Shown here: in pieces, positions 28,501 through 41,099 of the stretch
Position numbering within the stretch: the stretch's first letter is position 1
Layout of the letters: each line of letters begins with the position of its first letter
From: Epiperipatus broadwayi
Taxonomy: Eukaryota > Onychophora > Udeonychophora > Euonychophora > Peripatidae
Reading direction: 5' to 3'
Length of the DNA stretch: 64,000 bases
Assembly (NCBI GenBank): GCA_028023455.1
Contig: JAQFVV010012405.1
Coordinates: forward strand, 10,313,923-10,377,922
Notes under the pieces: generated by a model
Told to the model about the DNA's origin: nothing
Seen by the model: the letters and a program-made list of their open reading frames with translations, nothing else
Databases searched by the model: none
Made by a program: the position numbers and the translations under genes

Positions 28501-29400
28501 AAAATCTCTAGTCTAATGAATGACTAATAAAAATATTAATATATTTATGCATCTTTTGTTTGTCAATTTAAATCAGTAAAAATGTATCAACATTTTACTT
28601 TTCATAGGTAATATTTTTAACAAAAAAAAAAGTCATTTAGATACATAAAAGCAAGCAGAGCATTAAAACAATAAACTAATCCCAATGACTTGATAGCAAT
28701 GTTTAAGGTTTTGGAAGATATTCTAAGTTTAACTTTTACATATTACATAGATTGTGACACTTATTAAATATAATAGATTTCCATAATATCACTTGAAATG
28801 TAGTATTATGTAGTAATCTATATGCTATACTAAGAGTTAAATGTATTTGAAAAATTTAAATAAAGTTTGAAATTTATTAGCTTGTGGTTAAGACCTGTAG
28901 AGGTCCCTATATTCACATTTTCAACTGCACATGCTTTAGGTTTATTGCCTTAGTAAATATTACTAAAAAAATATTTAAACAAATTAATATTAGAGATGGA
29001 GATAGTGCAACATGTAATTACAATTATTGATGATAATTCATTGCATATTAAAATAATAAATATGATAAATACTATTAGTAATTTTTAAAAAAAAAATTAA
29101 GGTTAGGTAAATAACTTTAAAATATGCTTTCCTCTAATTATTTTTTATTTCATCATTTTCTATATATTTAATACTGCATAGATTAATGCAAGAGCAGGTT
29201 CATACAGTAAAAATTATAAAAAAGGAATATGAAAGAGAGTTGATAATTTAAGATTATTTGAATAGCAAGGCTTAGTATAAAACAAAAAAAAGATTCTACT
29301 GTTATAAATATGAGACAGGAAAGATATGTTAGGCATCATATTCAAAATGATTTTACAAAAAAATAACTTTGAATAAAAATATATGGTCTAAGGTTTAAAG
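28501..29400. other. AT-rich non-coding DNA
   Basis: Nothing recognised. Confidence 0.5.
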
Positions 29401-29408
29401 TACTAAAA

Positions 29409-29960
29409 CATCACATGATCATTACTTATGCATACACAATCTGTTAAAACAATAGCCATTCTCTGCAAGTAGCAGTGCTGCCCAATGCAAGCCATAGTAA
29501 TCATTAGATGCTAGAAGATTAGTGCATCAAAATCCCTATATAGTGCATGCTTACCAATACACCCAGACCAGTTTCCAGTTTGTAGCATTCATCAGTCAGG
29601 AGTTCTCAAAGACAACCATAACTATAGATACTGAAATGGGTTTCAGATCTATATGATTATACAAACAAATAAACTTCGATTAAAAACATTATTGATTTTT
29701 TTATTATTTTGGTTCATAGTTTTATATTTAACTAAAAAAGCAACAACATGACTACTTCATGGTATTACATCTACAGATCTAGATACAATGCGCTCAGAAC
29801 CAAGGCTTCTTACTGATGAAGATTACAGGCTAGAAATTAGTTTGGGATATTGGATAAGTGGGCACTAGATAGGAATTTTGATGCACAGACTTTCTAGCAT
29901 ATGTTGACTACAATGACTTACACTGGGTGGCACTCCTGCTTGTAGAGAGATGCTACTGTT
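29409..29960. repeat. Longer, decayed relative of the 4640-4865 foldback
   Basis: The left arm has CATCACATGATCATTAC, AGTGCTGCCCAATGCAAGCC and AGTAATCATTAGATGC. The right arm mirrors this as GGGCACTAGATAGGAATTT, TTGACTACAATGACTTACAC and GGGTGGCACTCCTGCTTGTA. The arms are separated by ~370 bp of unrelated sequence. The motif order matches the shorter element at 4640, so both are one family. This copy appears to hold an internal insertion. Confidence 0.6.
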
Positions 29961-30224
29961 TTTTGATAAAAATAGTTAACATAATTTTTCCTAAAAACAA
30001 TAGATCATCTAACAAGTTCACAAAAAATAACATGATTTTGTATAATAACTGATTATGAAGTATTAAGAACTGCATTATTTTGATGCAAAAAAGTATGATA
30101 TTAAGATATTCTATTTTTTTGGTATTTTCTATTTTTTTGTAAAGTATTCATCAATATTCCCTGTAATGAAATAAATACATCTATGTAAGTCATTCTTTTA
30201 TTTCTTTCCTTACTCAATAGTTAA

Positions 30225-30592
30225 AGAAAGTACACTATGCTTAAAAGATTATAAATTTATAACTCCTTCACAGAGTTACAGTTTGGCACTGCTTTTGACC
30301 AGGATAGTCATATTTATAGCATTATGATAAGTATGTAGTAGAGTGCAATGATTGAAAGAAAAAATACAAAGAAGTATGGTTTATCATAAATAACACCTAT
30401 CTGATAAATAACAAAGTCTCATGTGTTGCATTATCACGCAAGTGGTTTATGTAAATTCACAAATTTGCATACTAATTAACATAATTTCTTTTTTCTGCAT
30501 ACTTATCAATGCTATGAGTATAACTGGCCTGGTCAAAAGCATTGCTAAAGGAGTTATAGATTTATAATCTTTTTCTGCATAGTGAATCTTCC
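30225..30592. repeat. Inverted-repeat element with ~100-bp arms
   Basis: The left arm (30225-30330) has TATGCTTAAAAGATTATAAA, AACTCCTT, GCACTGCTTTTGACCAGG and TAGCATTATGATAAGTATG. The right arm (30495-30592) carries their complements in reverse order: GCATACTTATCAATGCTATG, CCTGGTCAAAAGCATTGC, AAGGAGTTATAGATTTATAA and TTTCTGCATAG. About 160 bp of spacer separates them. Non-coding foldback, family not recognised. Confidence 0.75.
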
Positions 30593-33295
30593 CTATTTAT
30601 TGAATTATATCTATATAACAAAATGAGATTATATTATGTACTTAATCATTTTCACACTATACTCTTCATGCTTTTATTCACAATTTTAGGCAGTATCTAA
30701 ATTACTATTATATTCATTAATCATTAATCTACATTGATTATTTGAAGTGTGACCTCAGGTAACTAATGGAATGGATTTATTGCTCAGGTGTTTGTAAAAA
30801 GTTTGAGGCTAAGCAGTACCAGAAATAATATCTGTCAGAGGATTGTACACTTCTGAATCTGATTAGCACTGCATTAAATCATATAGAACACTGATTTTAA
30901 TAAAGAGATATAATAATACATTGGAAGTGAGAATTGGGATTATTATTAAAAACAATTTGCAAACTACAAACTCTTGTCCTTATAAATAACATGGTATTAT
31001 ATGAATATTTTATTTGATAGGTATTACTACCTTTTGACTATGAAAACATATTTTTCTTTCTGAAAGACTTCAAACATTTTACTTAATTGTAGCTCTCCAT
31101 TATCCTTTATACTCAGCCATTTTCTTTGATAAACTGTTAGGTAATATTTAAGATAAACTGCAGAGTTATTCCTCCTAAATGAGGATTTCCAATCCCATAA
31201 AACAATACTCAATACTCAAGTTTACCATCAAATCGTTTTTTAAAAATATTATTTTCACTCACCTTACATGTTCAATCCAATAAAGATGTGATTTTAAAAT
31301 AATGAATTTTGGAGTATCTCATCCAGAAAACTGGTGACCATATTTATTGGATGTATTCTTGAGGTCATATTTTTAGAATTTTATTATTGAACATTTACAA
31401 ATAAAAAAATTCTAAAGCCATTATGAATAAGTTTATAGAAATTTCTAATCTCACTTTCTAGTCTCACTTGTATGCAATAAAGAGGATAACATACCAACTT
31501 TATATACAAATAATATATTTTTAATCTTTATATCACTAGAGTAAAATAGTCTATCTAATAATGTGCTAAATGTAGAAGTAATATTTTGGAGATAGTTTTA
31601 CATTAAATTTAACATCAGTCTATCTTAAAAATTTACCATGATATTTAAATATATGGATTTTTTTCTATAGTACAGGCTTTTTCATACCTGCATTCTAATA
31701 CATAATATATAGGGGGTTTGAACTCAGACTTTCACATGACCTTCAACAATCCACGCTATCTCATACTGCTGACACACTTAGTCACACACATATCGAAAAG
31801 ATAAATAATCACCAATATATGTGATTTCGTGCTAAACCAGATCTCGTCAGTTGGTCCAGATTATCATTTTTAAAATAATTCACAACCTCATATAAATTGC
31901 TAATAATGTCATATCTAAAATAAAGGACTTCAGTTCATTCAATAAATCTTGTTTTGGAGTAGTAAGAAGACTCAATCAACAGAATACTGTAAATACAGAA
32001 ATTAAATAGGTGAAATACTTGATTTTACTTTTAATTGTTATAATCATAACATCCATATTCCATTTGTTCATCATGCATTCATATATTGTGATCGTAAATT
32101 TTATAGTAGTGTTGTGATTATTATGAAAAATAATCTTAATTTAGTCTTATTAAAAATAATATAATTCAAAATATAATTTATTTTTGTTGTTATATAAATA
32201 AAAAAAATACTTTAAATATTATTTTAGGCAATTACATCTTTCAACATTAAATTCAAATATTTTACTGCTGAATAATTAAAGTTCGACTTTATTTAAATGC
32301 AACGAGGTTATTTACTTTGATAAACAAATAAATAGTAATTGTCTTTTGATGGATAAAAACAAATATAATATAATTTTATTACTTATAAAATAATTATTAA
32401 AGTAACCATTAGATACTTTATAATTATTTTATATTTGAATATATTCATGCTGCTTATTAAATCTATGAAGTCATTAAGAATTGATAAATTCAACAAAACA
32501 TATATATCAATTATATTATAAATTGTTATAATTAATTCTCAAAGATTCCAAAAGATATACATATATATTTGTATAATTTTTTATTTTTTATTAATGTTTT
32601 TAAATATCAATAAAATTACTAATTCCACTAGTTTATTTCAAAACAGTTTAATGCAAGGACCATTAATTTTTATTGATAAAACCGAAGAATAATGGTTTAG
32701 CTTTATATAGAGTACAAATAAAATTAATGTATAATATAAACATTCAAACTAAAATTTTATAAAAAAATCTCCAATAACAATAAAACAATTAGATTAAATT
32801 ATAACAGTAAACAGCCTTATATAAAACAAGTGTGTGTATATATATATATAGGCATATGCAAACAATATTTTCGTATTTTTCAGCCAGAGCATCGATGTTT
32901 CCATAACCAATTGAGATTACTCAAAGACTTTTAATCTCCAAACTGGTAGTAGAGTAATAATATAATTATTTACTGGAGTGGATATCTATCAGTTTCATGA
33001 AATAAAATCCTAGGTATACTTTGAAACATAAAATAAAAGCAATATTTACATGAGATTAATTTAACCTGAATTCGGGATAACAAACACAAAAACTAATCAC
33101 TATATAATAAATAAGTAATATATGTATATCTATATAATTAGATAATATAAAAGTGTTTCACTGAGAAAAGATTTATCTAGTATTTTTTTAAAACAAAATT
33201 AGAGAAGAAAACATTAATCGTTAGAAGAAAAAAATGTTAAAATTTTTGTTTTACTTTTGTTTACCTGCTAAGGATTATTTTCTGGATTAAATGGG
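30593..33295. other. AT-rich non-coding DNA
   Basis: No gene or transposon recognised. A weak B-box-like GGTTTGAACTC string at ~31713 has no supporting tRNA structure. A (TA)n run lies at ~32836-32852. Confidence 0.5.
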
Positions 33296-34012
33296 AAGCT
33301 AAAAGAATAAAAACATTTAGACCTTGTTTAACTCATCTAAAGTTTGCTGATGAGAGGTTTTTTTGGAAATAATGTTTCAGAACTTCAGTAAATGTTGCAA
33401 GAATTATTGATAAAAATAAGAAAGTAGAACTAAAGATAAATTCTAAAATGTTTAAAGTAAGGTTTAATGAGTTAGAAAAAAAACTACAATATGTTGTTTC
33501 ACTAATACAGGTGGAAGAATAATAGATAAAATTACTAATAAAACTGACTTTTTGTGAAAGGCTTTTGGTAAAAATAATTATATTAAATATATATATATGT
33601 CTTTTTCAGAAAGAAACTTTATTTTTACTTATGGATCTATGAATTGGGTATTTAAGATAAAAATAACAGAAAGATTTTAGATCACTCACTGAATTATGGA
33701 GAGATGTTTATGTTGGGAATAACAAAAAGGGATCAAAAGGACATTGAGAAAACAGATATTATTGACATCATGAAAGAAGTGAGATTGAAGTGGAATTAGA
33801 TATACATATTTCTAAAAAGAATTATGTGAAATAGATATTTGAACTCTTAAGCTGGTTTTCAAAAGTTGTAAAAGACACAGAACGAGATCACATGTGAGAT
33901 AAATTAATGATATAAAGAAGTTTGTTAGTAAGAGAGACTATGGATTAAAATAACTAGATTAAATTTAGATAGACTTTCATTCTGTAGTGGATTATAATGA
34001 TTACAAATGATG
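33296..34012 (+). mobile_element. Heavily decayed RTE fragment on the plus strand (RTE-3)
   Basis: Plus-strand translation with many frameshifts recovers the RTE order. LKFADERFF stands where the copies at 11.5 and 54 kb read LDFADDVVVF. It is followed by SELQ and KVELKIN, then FTYGSMNW (LTYGSETW in the others), IMERC and MKEVRLKW. The nucleotide end, ATGGATTAAAATAACTAG through GTGGATTATAATGATTAC and ATGATGAGA, matches the shared RTE 3' terminus. It is opposite in orientation to RTE-4 340 bp away. It is far more diverged than RTE-2 and RTE-6, so it is an old copy. The second catalytic Asp is lost (DD to DE). Confidence 0.75.
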
Positions 34013-34350
34013 AGAAATGGCTAGAATAAATGGTTTTTCAATAAAACAACACCAATATTATCTGGTTATGACATTAAGGGTGCACCTGAAAATTAAAAAT
34101 TGTTCTTATTTTTTTGTTTGGTTTAAATGAAACTTAGGAAATTTTATAGGTAAATAGCTTTTTTCCAATTTAGTTAACAACCAAGTATTTTTGGATAAAT
34201 AAGTATATAGCTATTTTTAACTAAAAGATAAAGTAAAAATGAAGAACACAAACAAATTAACTGCACTAACCAAAGAAATAAGTATGGCGAATGTTTCCCC
34301 ACTCTCTCTGCATATATATTTATATCCGCAATATATATATATATATATAT
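34013..34350. other. Spacer between two opposed RTE copies
   Basis: AT-rich with a short (AT)n run at ~34331-34351 directly against the 3' end of RTE-4. No coding potential. Confidence 0.5.
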
Positions 34351-36921
34351 CATTGTCAACTATTATCAATCCATGGCAGGATGAAGCTCTCTCCAAGTTC
34401 AATCTATCTCCGATCTCTAGAATCTCTTCTCCACAGCACCCGCAAACACTTTCTTATTTTATCCAACCATATAACAAGTGGTCTCATTCTGGGTCTTTTA
34501 CAATATCTTGGAATACAATTTAAGATTTAAAATGTTCATCTATTATCATCTCTTTTAAAAATATATCCAACTCATCACTACTTCAGTCTTTTAATTTTTT
34601 CAATGATATCAGTGACATCTGTTTATTCTCTTACTCATATAGTGTGTTTTTAATCTCTTCTTGTTACTCCTACCATGCATCTCTTCATATTTCTTTGAGT
34701 GGTCGGAAGTGTTTGTTACCAAATTCCAGATTCCAGATCCATAAGTAAAAACTGGTAAAACACATTTATTGAAAATCTTACTTTTCAAACACGTAGTCAT
34801 GGTTCTTTTTAATATTAAGCTATTTCTAAATAAACACTCCAACCAATTTAATTCTATGATTAATTTCATTCATTATATTTCCATCTGTACTAATAATCTG
34901 AACAAGGTATTTGTAGTTGTTAACTTTTTGTAACTCATTCTTATCAATCTTTATTTTCATCTTTCGAGAAAATCCATTGAACATTGCTTTAGTCTTTTTT
35001 ATTTACCTTTAGTCCTGCTTTCTTACTTTCATGTGATATCTTTTGCAACATTTCCTAAAGATCTAAACATTATTTGCAAAAACAACTACATCACTTGAAA
35101 AATCTAAATGACTTAAATAATCTCAATTAACTTTTACTTCCTTTGTTTCCCATTTTAATCCACAAAGTACTTCTTACAGCACTGTTGTAAAAAGTTTTGG
35201 AGGCATGGAATTAACCTATCTTATACCTAGCTCAATGTTAACCTTCCTAGTATTATTATGTAATCTAATTGCTGCTGTTTCATTTTTATAAATGTTCATC
35301 AGAATATGATAATATTCTGGATCAACTTGATGATCCAATGCTTTAACTACTGAAGATGTGCATATAGAATCAAATGCCTTTTTATAATCTACAAATCCAA
35401 AGAATAATGACAACTCATATTCATTGGTCCATTCTCTAACTTTTCTCAGTACTTGGATATGTTCTACTGTACTAAAACCACTTTTAAATCCAGCATATTC
35501 TCTTGGTTGACTGAAATCCATTATTCTCTGTAGAAGAGTTGTAGTAACTATCTTGGTAAAAATTTTGCACAAAACTGATAAAAGGCAATTAGGTCTGTAA
35601 TTTCTAATATTGTATTTATCACCTTTTTAAAATATTAGTATTAACATTGCATCCTTCCAATCATCTGATACATCTTAATCATTTAGATGTTTGTATATAA
35701 CTTCACCAAATTTTTTTCTATTTCTTAAACTGCCTCTTTTAGTATACCAATTATAATTCCATCATTATCTGAAGCTTTTCTGTTCTTTATAAATTTAATT
35801 GCATGTCATACTTTTTCATTTAAAATCATGGGTAGTTTACCAGATATAATAGATGTAGGAGGCACTTGTTCTTTATTACTATACAATTCTTGATAGAACT
35901 CTTCTATCTATTTCATGATGTCATCTCTGTTTTTAATAGTAGTTCCATCTTTTTCTCTTATTTCAGATATGTTTTTTGTCAATACAAAATGTTATTTTAT
36001 ACTCTTGAGACTTTTATTCTTTCTATAGCTGTTCTTACTAGTTCACTATTATAATTTCTTATATCATTATCAACTTTTTTTTACACCATTTTACAAAATT
36101 GGAGATATTCAATCCTTCTCAATGCATCATTTTTATATAACTTCATATTCCTTCTCTTCTTCATGAATTCTGTAGTCTCAGTAGAAATTTTATTGGTCAA
36201 TTGCTACTTTGTTCTACCAGCTATCTTTGTTGCAGTTTTTAAAAGTATATCAGTTATTTTCCTACTAATTTCATTCAAATCTGGATCTTATTCAAAATCT
36301 ATTAATAATTGAAACTGATTTGCAAGTTCTAATTTAAATTCACTAGAATGTTTGGAATATCAACTCTAAATATTGTTTTTATTGATATTTTTTGTCTCTC
36401 TAGTTTTGCATTCATATGTATCTTACGTCTTACTAATCAAGGACTACTTACTGTGTTGAATTTATTAAGAACATTACAATCTTGAATGGGTATTTTCTGT
36501 TGGTGAAAATATAATCCAATTCTGCTGTACCTTCATTTGGATGCTTTTATGTCAATTTTCTTTTAACATTTTTCTCAAAAAAATAATTCATAATGCAAAG
36601 TTTTTTTTCTTCTGCAAACTCCACAAGTCTATATCTTCTCTCATTCTATTCCAATTACCAAATTTGCCTACAACACTTTTATCTTTCATTTGTTTACCAA
36701 TTCTAGCATTGAAGTCATCCATAACAATTTTAAAATGTTGTTTAGTTTGATCAAAAGCCTTTTGTGTGTGTCTATATAAAAATCTCCTACTTCATTACTA
36801 TGAGAACTTGTTGGCACATAAACCTGAATTATCTGCATTTGGTATCTGCTATTAAAATGAATAACTAATCTTGCCACTCTATCCGATACACTATCAATCT
36901 CCACAATGTTGTTCTTCCACT
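34351..36921 (-). mobile_element. RTE-clade LINE, 5'-truncated, decayed (RTE-4)
   Basis: A minus-strand copy of the same RTE family colinear with 54400-56970. Remnants in order are: EN (36904-36686: MEIDSVSDRVARLV, IQVYVPTSSHSN), RT (35572-35216: QPREYAGFKSGFSTVEHIQV, FGFVDYKKAFDSI) and C-terminal (34869-34609: VFTYGSGIW). Its upper edge is abrupt at ~36921, where it joins the linker of element A, so it is 5'-truncated within the endonuclease. Many frameshifts and single-base indels separate the frames. The 3' tail is short (CATTGTCAAC) and adjoins an (AT)n tract. No convincing TSD was found, possibly because the flank is simple repeat. Confidence 0.85.
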
Positions 36922-37290
36922 ACTGATTTGTTAATTTTTATTGCCATGGGAACTCTTATTACTGTTAATTGGCCTAATGCCCACCATATATAATTTCTTG
37001 ACCATGTATGTGGCTTTCCGAGGTATAGTTTACTTTTTTTAATTGATAAATATTCTTTCAGTTTGACATATGTAGCCTTATATGCTTCTCTCGGTGCTTT
37101 TAGATAGTTCTGTTCGATTTCAGAATTGTTCACATTAATAATTTGCTTATGGAGGTCATCAACCAAGGCAAGTAATCTTGAAGAAGGAGGTTTATTGCAT
37201 GTAATATGGTCTATTGTATATGAGACAACATTTATGAATGCTAACCAGGCTTGTACAGGATCTAATTTATGGTTTCTTATTTTCAATAGA
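36922..37290 (-). pseudogene. Element A: ORF2 linker between endonuclease and RT
   Basis: A minus-strand open stretch (37286 down to ~36925) reads KLDPVQAWLAFINVV, SSRLLALVDDLHKQII and KAPREAYKATYVKLKEYL. This is the charged helical linker that follows the endonuclease in L1/Tx1-type ORF2. It is cut by RTE-4 at ~36921. The corresponding RT domain is not found on the other side of RTE-4, so the element was 3'-deleted or rearranged. Confidence 0.6.
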
Positions 37291-37333
37291 GCTATATATA
37301 TATATTTGAGAATATAATGATTCAGTAGTGCAG

Positions 37334-38016
37334 CTAGGCAAAAGTAATTGTTTGAATCATAAACTTATGTGTCATATCCATATCCAATGTAACAATAGAG
37401 GCTAGGTGGTCTGAGATAGCAGAGTTTTTTAATTTAATACTAATATTATAGTGCAGCATTGGAGAATAAAATACTAGGTCTATTAGAGATGTATGTCTAC
37501 CATTATTGAATGATATTGAATTATTTGATAAATAGCCTTCTCCACTCATTAAAGGAAAACTCAGTCTATGGAGCCATTTGCTTACAAAACTGTCATATGA
37601 CATATTGAAATCTCCCAATAGCAGAACATGGCATGGAGTGGCTGCAAGAATTGTATTGATTTTTAATATTAATCTGTTAATAATAATAGGACCTGAAGGA
37701 ATGTACACAAAAATCACATTTAAGATGATTGCATTATGATGAAATGTAATTATCATCATATGAGGGTCTATATATTTTGAAAGATTTAAATGGGTATGTG
37801 TATGTAATTAAGGTACCAATCCCTGCTGATGAGGTTTTTGAAAAATTAGAGAAACCTTTGTTAATAAAATAATTGGCTGGGTCAATCTGAGAACTAGTAT
37901 ATATCTTCATCTCCAACAGGTCTAGAATGTGAGGAACTAAAATACACCATTTAGACAGTTACATTTTCAACAGAATTTAGCCCCGTAATATTAAAAGCTC
38001 CAATATTTATTTTCAT
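37334..38016 (-). pseudogene. Element A: ORF2 endonuclease domain
   Basis: The start codon at 38016-38014 (minus) gives MKINIGAFNITGLNS, the first endonuclease motif of L1/Tx1 ORF2. After several stops, 37759-37334 is open with VIFVYIPSGP, HVLLLGDFNMSYDS (GDxN motif), SLIDLVFYSPM (metal-binding Asp) and SAISDHLASIV (catalytic Asp-His). Order and spacing are normal for an apurinic-type endonuclease. At least two in-frame stops and a frameshift lie between 37900 and 38000, so the protein is dead. Confidence 0.85.
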
Positions 38017-38067
38017 AATCAATTTAATTTAAATACTTAAATTATTACTACCAATAACTATATATAT

Positions 38068-39158
38068 ATATATAGTAATACATTAAAGATCAGCCTTTTC
38101 AAGGTATTGTGCATGCACTTTTTATGAGTATTAATAATAAATGAATACTCTTACTCCCAACACAAGATATAGTATTTAAGAAAGAATAAAATGAATCCAC
38201 TTATTCTTTCCAACCCAAATGCTTATATATGGGCAGATCTTAAATACTGGAAATGAAAGTGTGAGGATAGACCACTCACTTTAAATTGCTGTTTATGATG
38301 TCTGAATGAATGATGTCAACAAAATTATCTAGAATTTACTAAACATCACTCTTAAATGAAACTTAAACATATGTAAATAAGCATTTATTTTTAAAGTGCT
38401 ATGTTTTATAAATTGTAATACATTAAAGATCAGCCTTTTCAAGCTATTGTGCATGTGCTTTTTATGAGTGTTAATAATAAATGAATACTTTCACTCCCAA
38501 TACAAGATATAGTATTTAAGAAAGAATAAAATGAATCCACTTATTTTTTCCAACCCAAATGCTTCTATATGGGCAAATCTTAAGCACTTGAAATGAAAGC
38601 ATGAGGATAGACTACTCACTTTAAATTACTGTTTACGGAGTCTGAATGAATGACGTCAACAAAATTATCTAGAATTTATTAAACGCCACTCTCAAATGAA
38701 ACTTAAACATATGGAAATTTATTATTAACACTCGTAAAAAGTGCATGCACAATAGTTTGAAAAGGCTGGTCTTTAATGTATTACAATTTATAAAACATAG
38801 CACAATAAAAATAAATACTTATTTACATATGTTTAAGTTTTATTTGAGAGTGACGTTTAGTAAATTCTAGATAATTTCGTTGATGTCATTCATTCAGACA
38901 TCGTAAAAAGTAATTTAAAGTGAGTGGTCTATCCTCACACTTTCATTTCCAGTATTTAAGATTTTCCCATATATAAGCATTTGGGTTGTAAAGAATAAGT
39001 GGATTCATTTTATTCTTTCTTAAATACTATATCTTGTGTTGGGAGTGAAAGTATTCATTTATTATTAACACTCGTAAAAAGCGCATGCACAATAGCTTGA
39101 AAAGGCTGATCTTTAATGTATTATAATTTATAAAACATAGGACTATAAAAATAAATGC
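38068..39158. repeat. Tandem-and-inverted repeat array inserted between ORF2 and ORF1 of element A
   Basis: A ~335-bp unit beginning TAATACATTAAAGATCAGCC occurs as a full direct copy (38082-38416). A second direct copy shortened at its far end follows (38417-38717), then a partial inverted copy (38720-38804) and a full inverted copy (38805-39158). The whole is therefore a palindromic array of about 1.1 kb, bounded by (TA)n tracts. A solo copy sits at 51880-52212. No ORF is present. The structure is that of a foldback/MITE whose copies recombined or inserted head-to-head. Confidence 0.88.
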
Positions 39159-39166
39159 TTATATAT

Positions 39167-39227
<61 letters not shown>
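39159..39227. repeat. (AT)n microsatellite
   Basis: Nearly pure AT dinucleotide tract of about 65 bp at the edge of the palindromic array. Confidence 0.95.
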
Positions 39228-39229
<2 letters not shown>

Positions 39230-39233
39230 TAAT

Positions 39234-39426
39234 TCAAACAAATATATTTAACACAGTATTCAAAATTAAATAATATATTCTTTACCAGAAGTACTTTCAA
39301 TTGTTTCACTGACAATCTTTATCAACTGTTGATAAAGATTGTCAGTGAGACAATTGAAAGTACTTCTGGTAAAGAATATATTATTTAATTTTGAATACTG
39401 TGTTAAATATATTTGTTTGAATTATT
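39234..39426. repeat. Near-perfect 190-bp palindrome
   Basis: The left arm (from ~39234) and right arm (to ~39426) meet around CAACTGTTGATAAAG. Each arm is about 95 bp, and CTGACAATCTTTATCAAC appears with its complement. No spacer larger than a few bases was seen. It would form a very stable hairpin. Apparently an independent small foldback insertion next to the larger array. Confidence 0.9.
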
Positions 39427-39624
39427 ATTATATAATTTAAAAATACAGGCATTTAATGGTTGTAGTTATTTATATATATATATATCACACTTTGATTTTA
39501 AATATTCATTATAATAAACATAACCTTTTAAGCAAACACAAAGTATTAATTAGAGTGTAAAATTACAATTGCAAAAACTATTTAATAATATAAATTTGTA
39601 CCATTTTTTTGTATGCCATGGGCA

Positions 39625-41099
39625 TTATTCTGATACTGGAAGCCCCTCTACTAGTGAGGTAGTGATCTCATTTAAAATATTACAATGACCCGATACACCT
39701 ACCTCATATATAATGTATTCTTTGGATGACATAAATTCAGCTTCCTTTTCTGTGTCTTGAGATATTACTTTTACTCTTTTATTTTTTTCCATTGAAAGTT
39801 TTGCATCGTCTCCACTCTCAGAAAAATTAGTATTCTTTTTTTTTCCATGTCTTTTTGTGAGGATGACCTGGCCTATGTCTATTGTTTGACTGACAATTTG
39901 TCTGAGATGGCATTGAATAACTCGATTTTTGCATAGTATCAATTATGAGTCCAATTGTTTTGTTAATTGGTGCAGGTAGGACAATTACAGTATTGTTCAA
40001 TGTTTTGTTATCAGCAATTTCAAAAATCTATACCAGCTTATAATTATTTTCTATTTCATCTATGTTTAAAATAACCAAGCAAATATCTGTCTTAGCCACA
40101 TCAGAACTTACTATGTTTTCACTTTGCAATTCCAACACATCCATGTCTTCACGTGCTTGATCGATTGATCTAGAGCATTGATGCATTGAAGTAGTTACCA
40201 TATTGCATTGTGAACATAGAAACTTTGGGCAGTTGTTAATGATGTGTCCATGTTCTTTACAATGAAAACATTGAGGCTTTAAGCCTCGAATCAATATAAG
40301 TAACATTACCTCTTGATCTGAAATTTGTGGTGGTATTTATGCTGTGTTTATATCTTTGTTTAATTTAACTTTAAATTCGAAGCTATTTCCATAAATTGCC
40401 ACAGGGGTATCTTTTAAAAACACTGATTGAAAATATATTACAGTTCCAAATGGAGCCATTAATCTCTGAAAGTCATTAATGCTATAATTAAGATGTGTTT
40501 TTTTACTTGGCCTGAAATAACGTTCTTTCTTTCTCGATCAATCTTTACTAATGCATATCTACCCAGAGTATGTATTGATCTATTAAACCTATTTCTTTGC
40601 TCTTCATTAAAAAATTCTAGTATGACATACCTTGGATTTGGATAGTCCACTATTCAGCAAATTGTGTCCCGCATTTTATGCTTCTGTATTTCGCTGTACA
40701 ACAGATCTTTTGGAAATCTGAACAATGAGCAATTTAAATCTGTTATTGGTAGAATAGTAGATTGATCTGTAAAAAATCTCTTGAATGAATAAAATAGTGG
40801 ATTTGGTATCATCTCTTTGAATTTAGCATGTATATAACATAGGCTCTCTTCTGTCCATGCTTCCTGCAATATAACGTTATTTTCATTTGACTCAGGTGTT
40901 AAAATATCTAGATTTATAATATCATCAATGGTGGATTTATGAAATCTCCATTGTATTTTTTTTCATTTGTATTAACCATTTGCTTGCTATGCATTGGCTT
41001 ATTCTGATTAAGCTTTGTTTTCTTGATGAGATTTGCATAGGTCAACTTCATATCGCTACACGTGGCATTGCATGGTGCTGTCATCTTGGATTGAGGCAC
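39625..41099 (-). pseudogene. Element A: ORF1 with zinc knuckle
   Basis: Minus-strand frames, in order: 41099-40914 (start MPQSKMTAPCNATC), 40869-40654 (IPNPLFYSFKRFF), 40650-40459 (YVILEFFNEEQRNRFNRSI, an alpha/beta piece resembling an RNA-binding fold), 40306-40028 and 39942-39625. The fourth contains LKPQCFHCKEHGHIINNC, a perfect CX2CX4HX4C zinc knuckle, followed by CSQC and a further Cys/His pair. This is the same architecture as ORF1 at 9664-11028 but a different subfamily. Frameshifts and stops separate the pieces. The Lys/Glu-rich tail precedes the insertions that now separate ORF1 from ORF2. Confidence 0.82.

Noticed and set aside
36922-37290. Host gene exon suggested by the 130-codon minus-strand ORF
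   Set aside because: It lies directly downstream of the element A endonuclease on the same strand and fits an L1/Tx1 linker; its last codons run into RTE-4.
38082-39158. CRISPR-like or satellite array
   Set aside because: Units are ~335 bp with direct and inverted copies, no short regular spacers and no cas genes; this is a eukaryotic foldback array.
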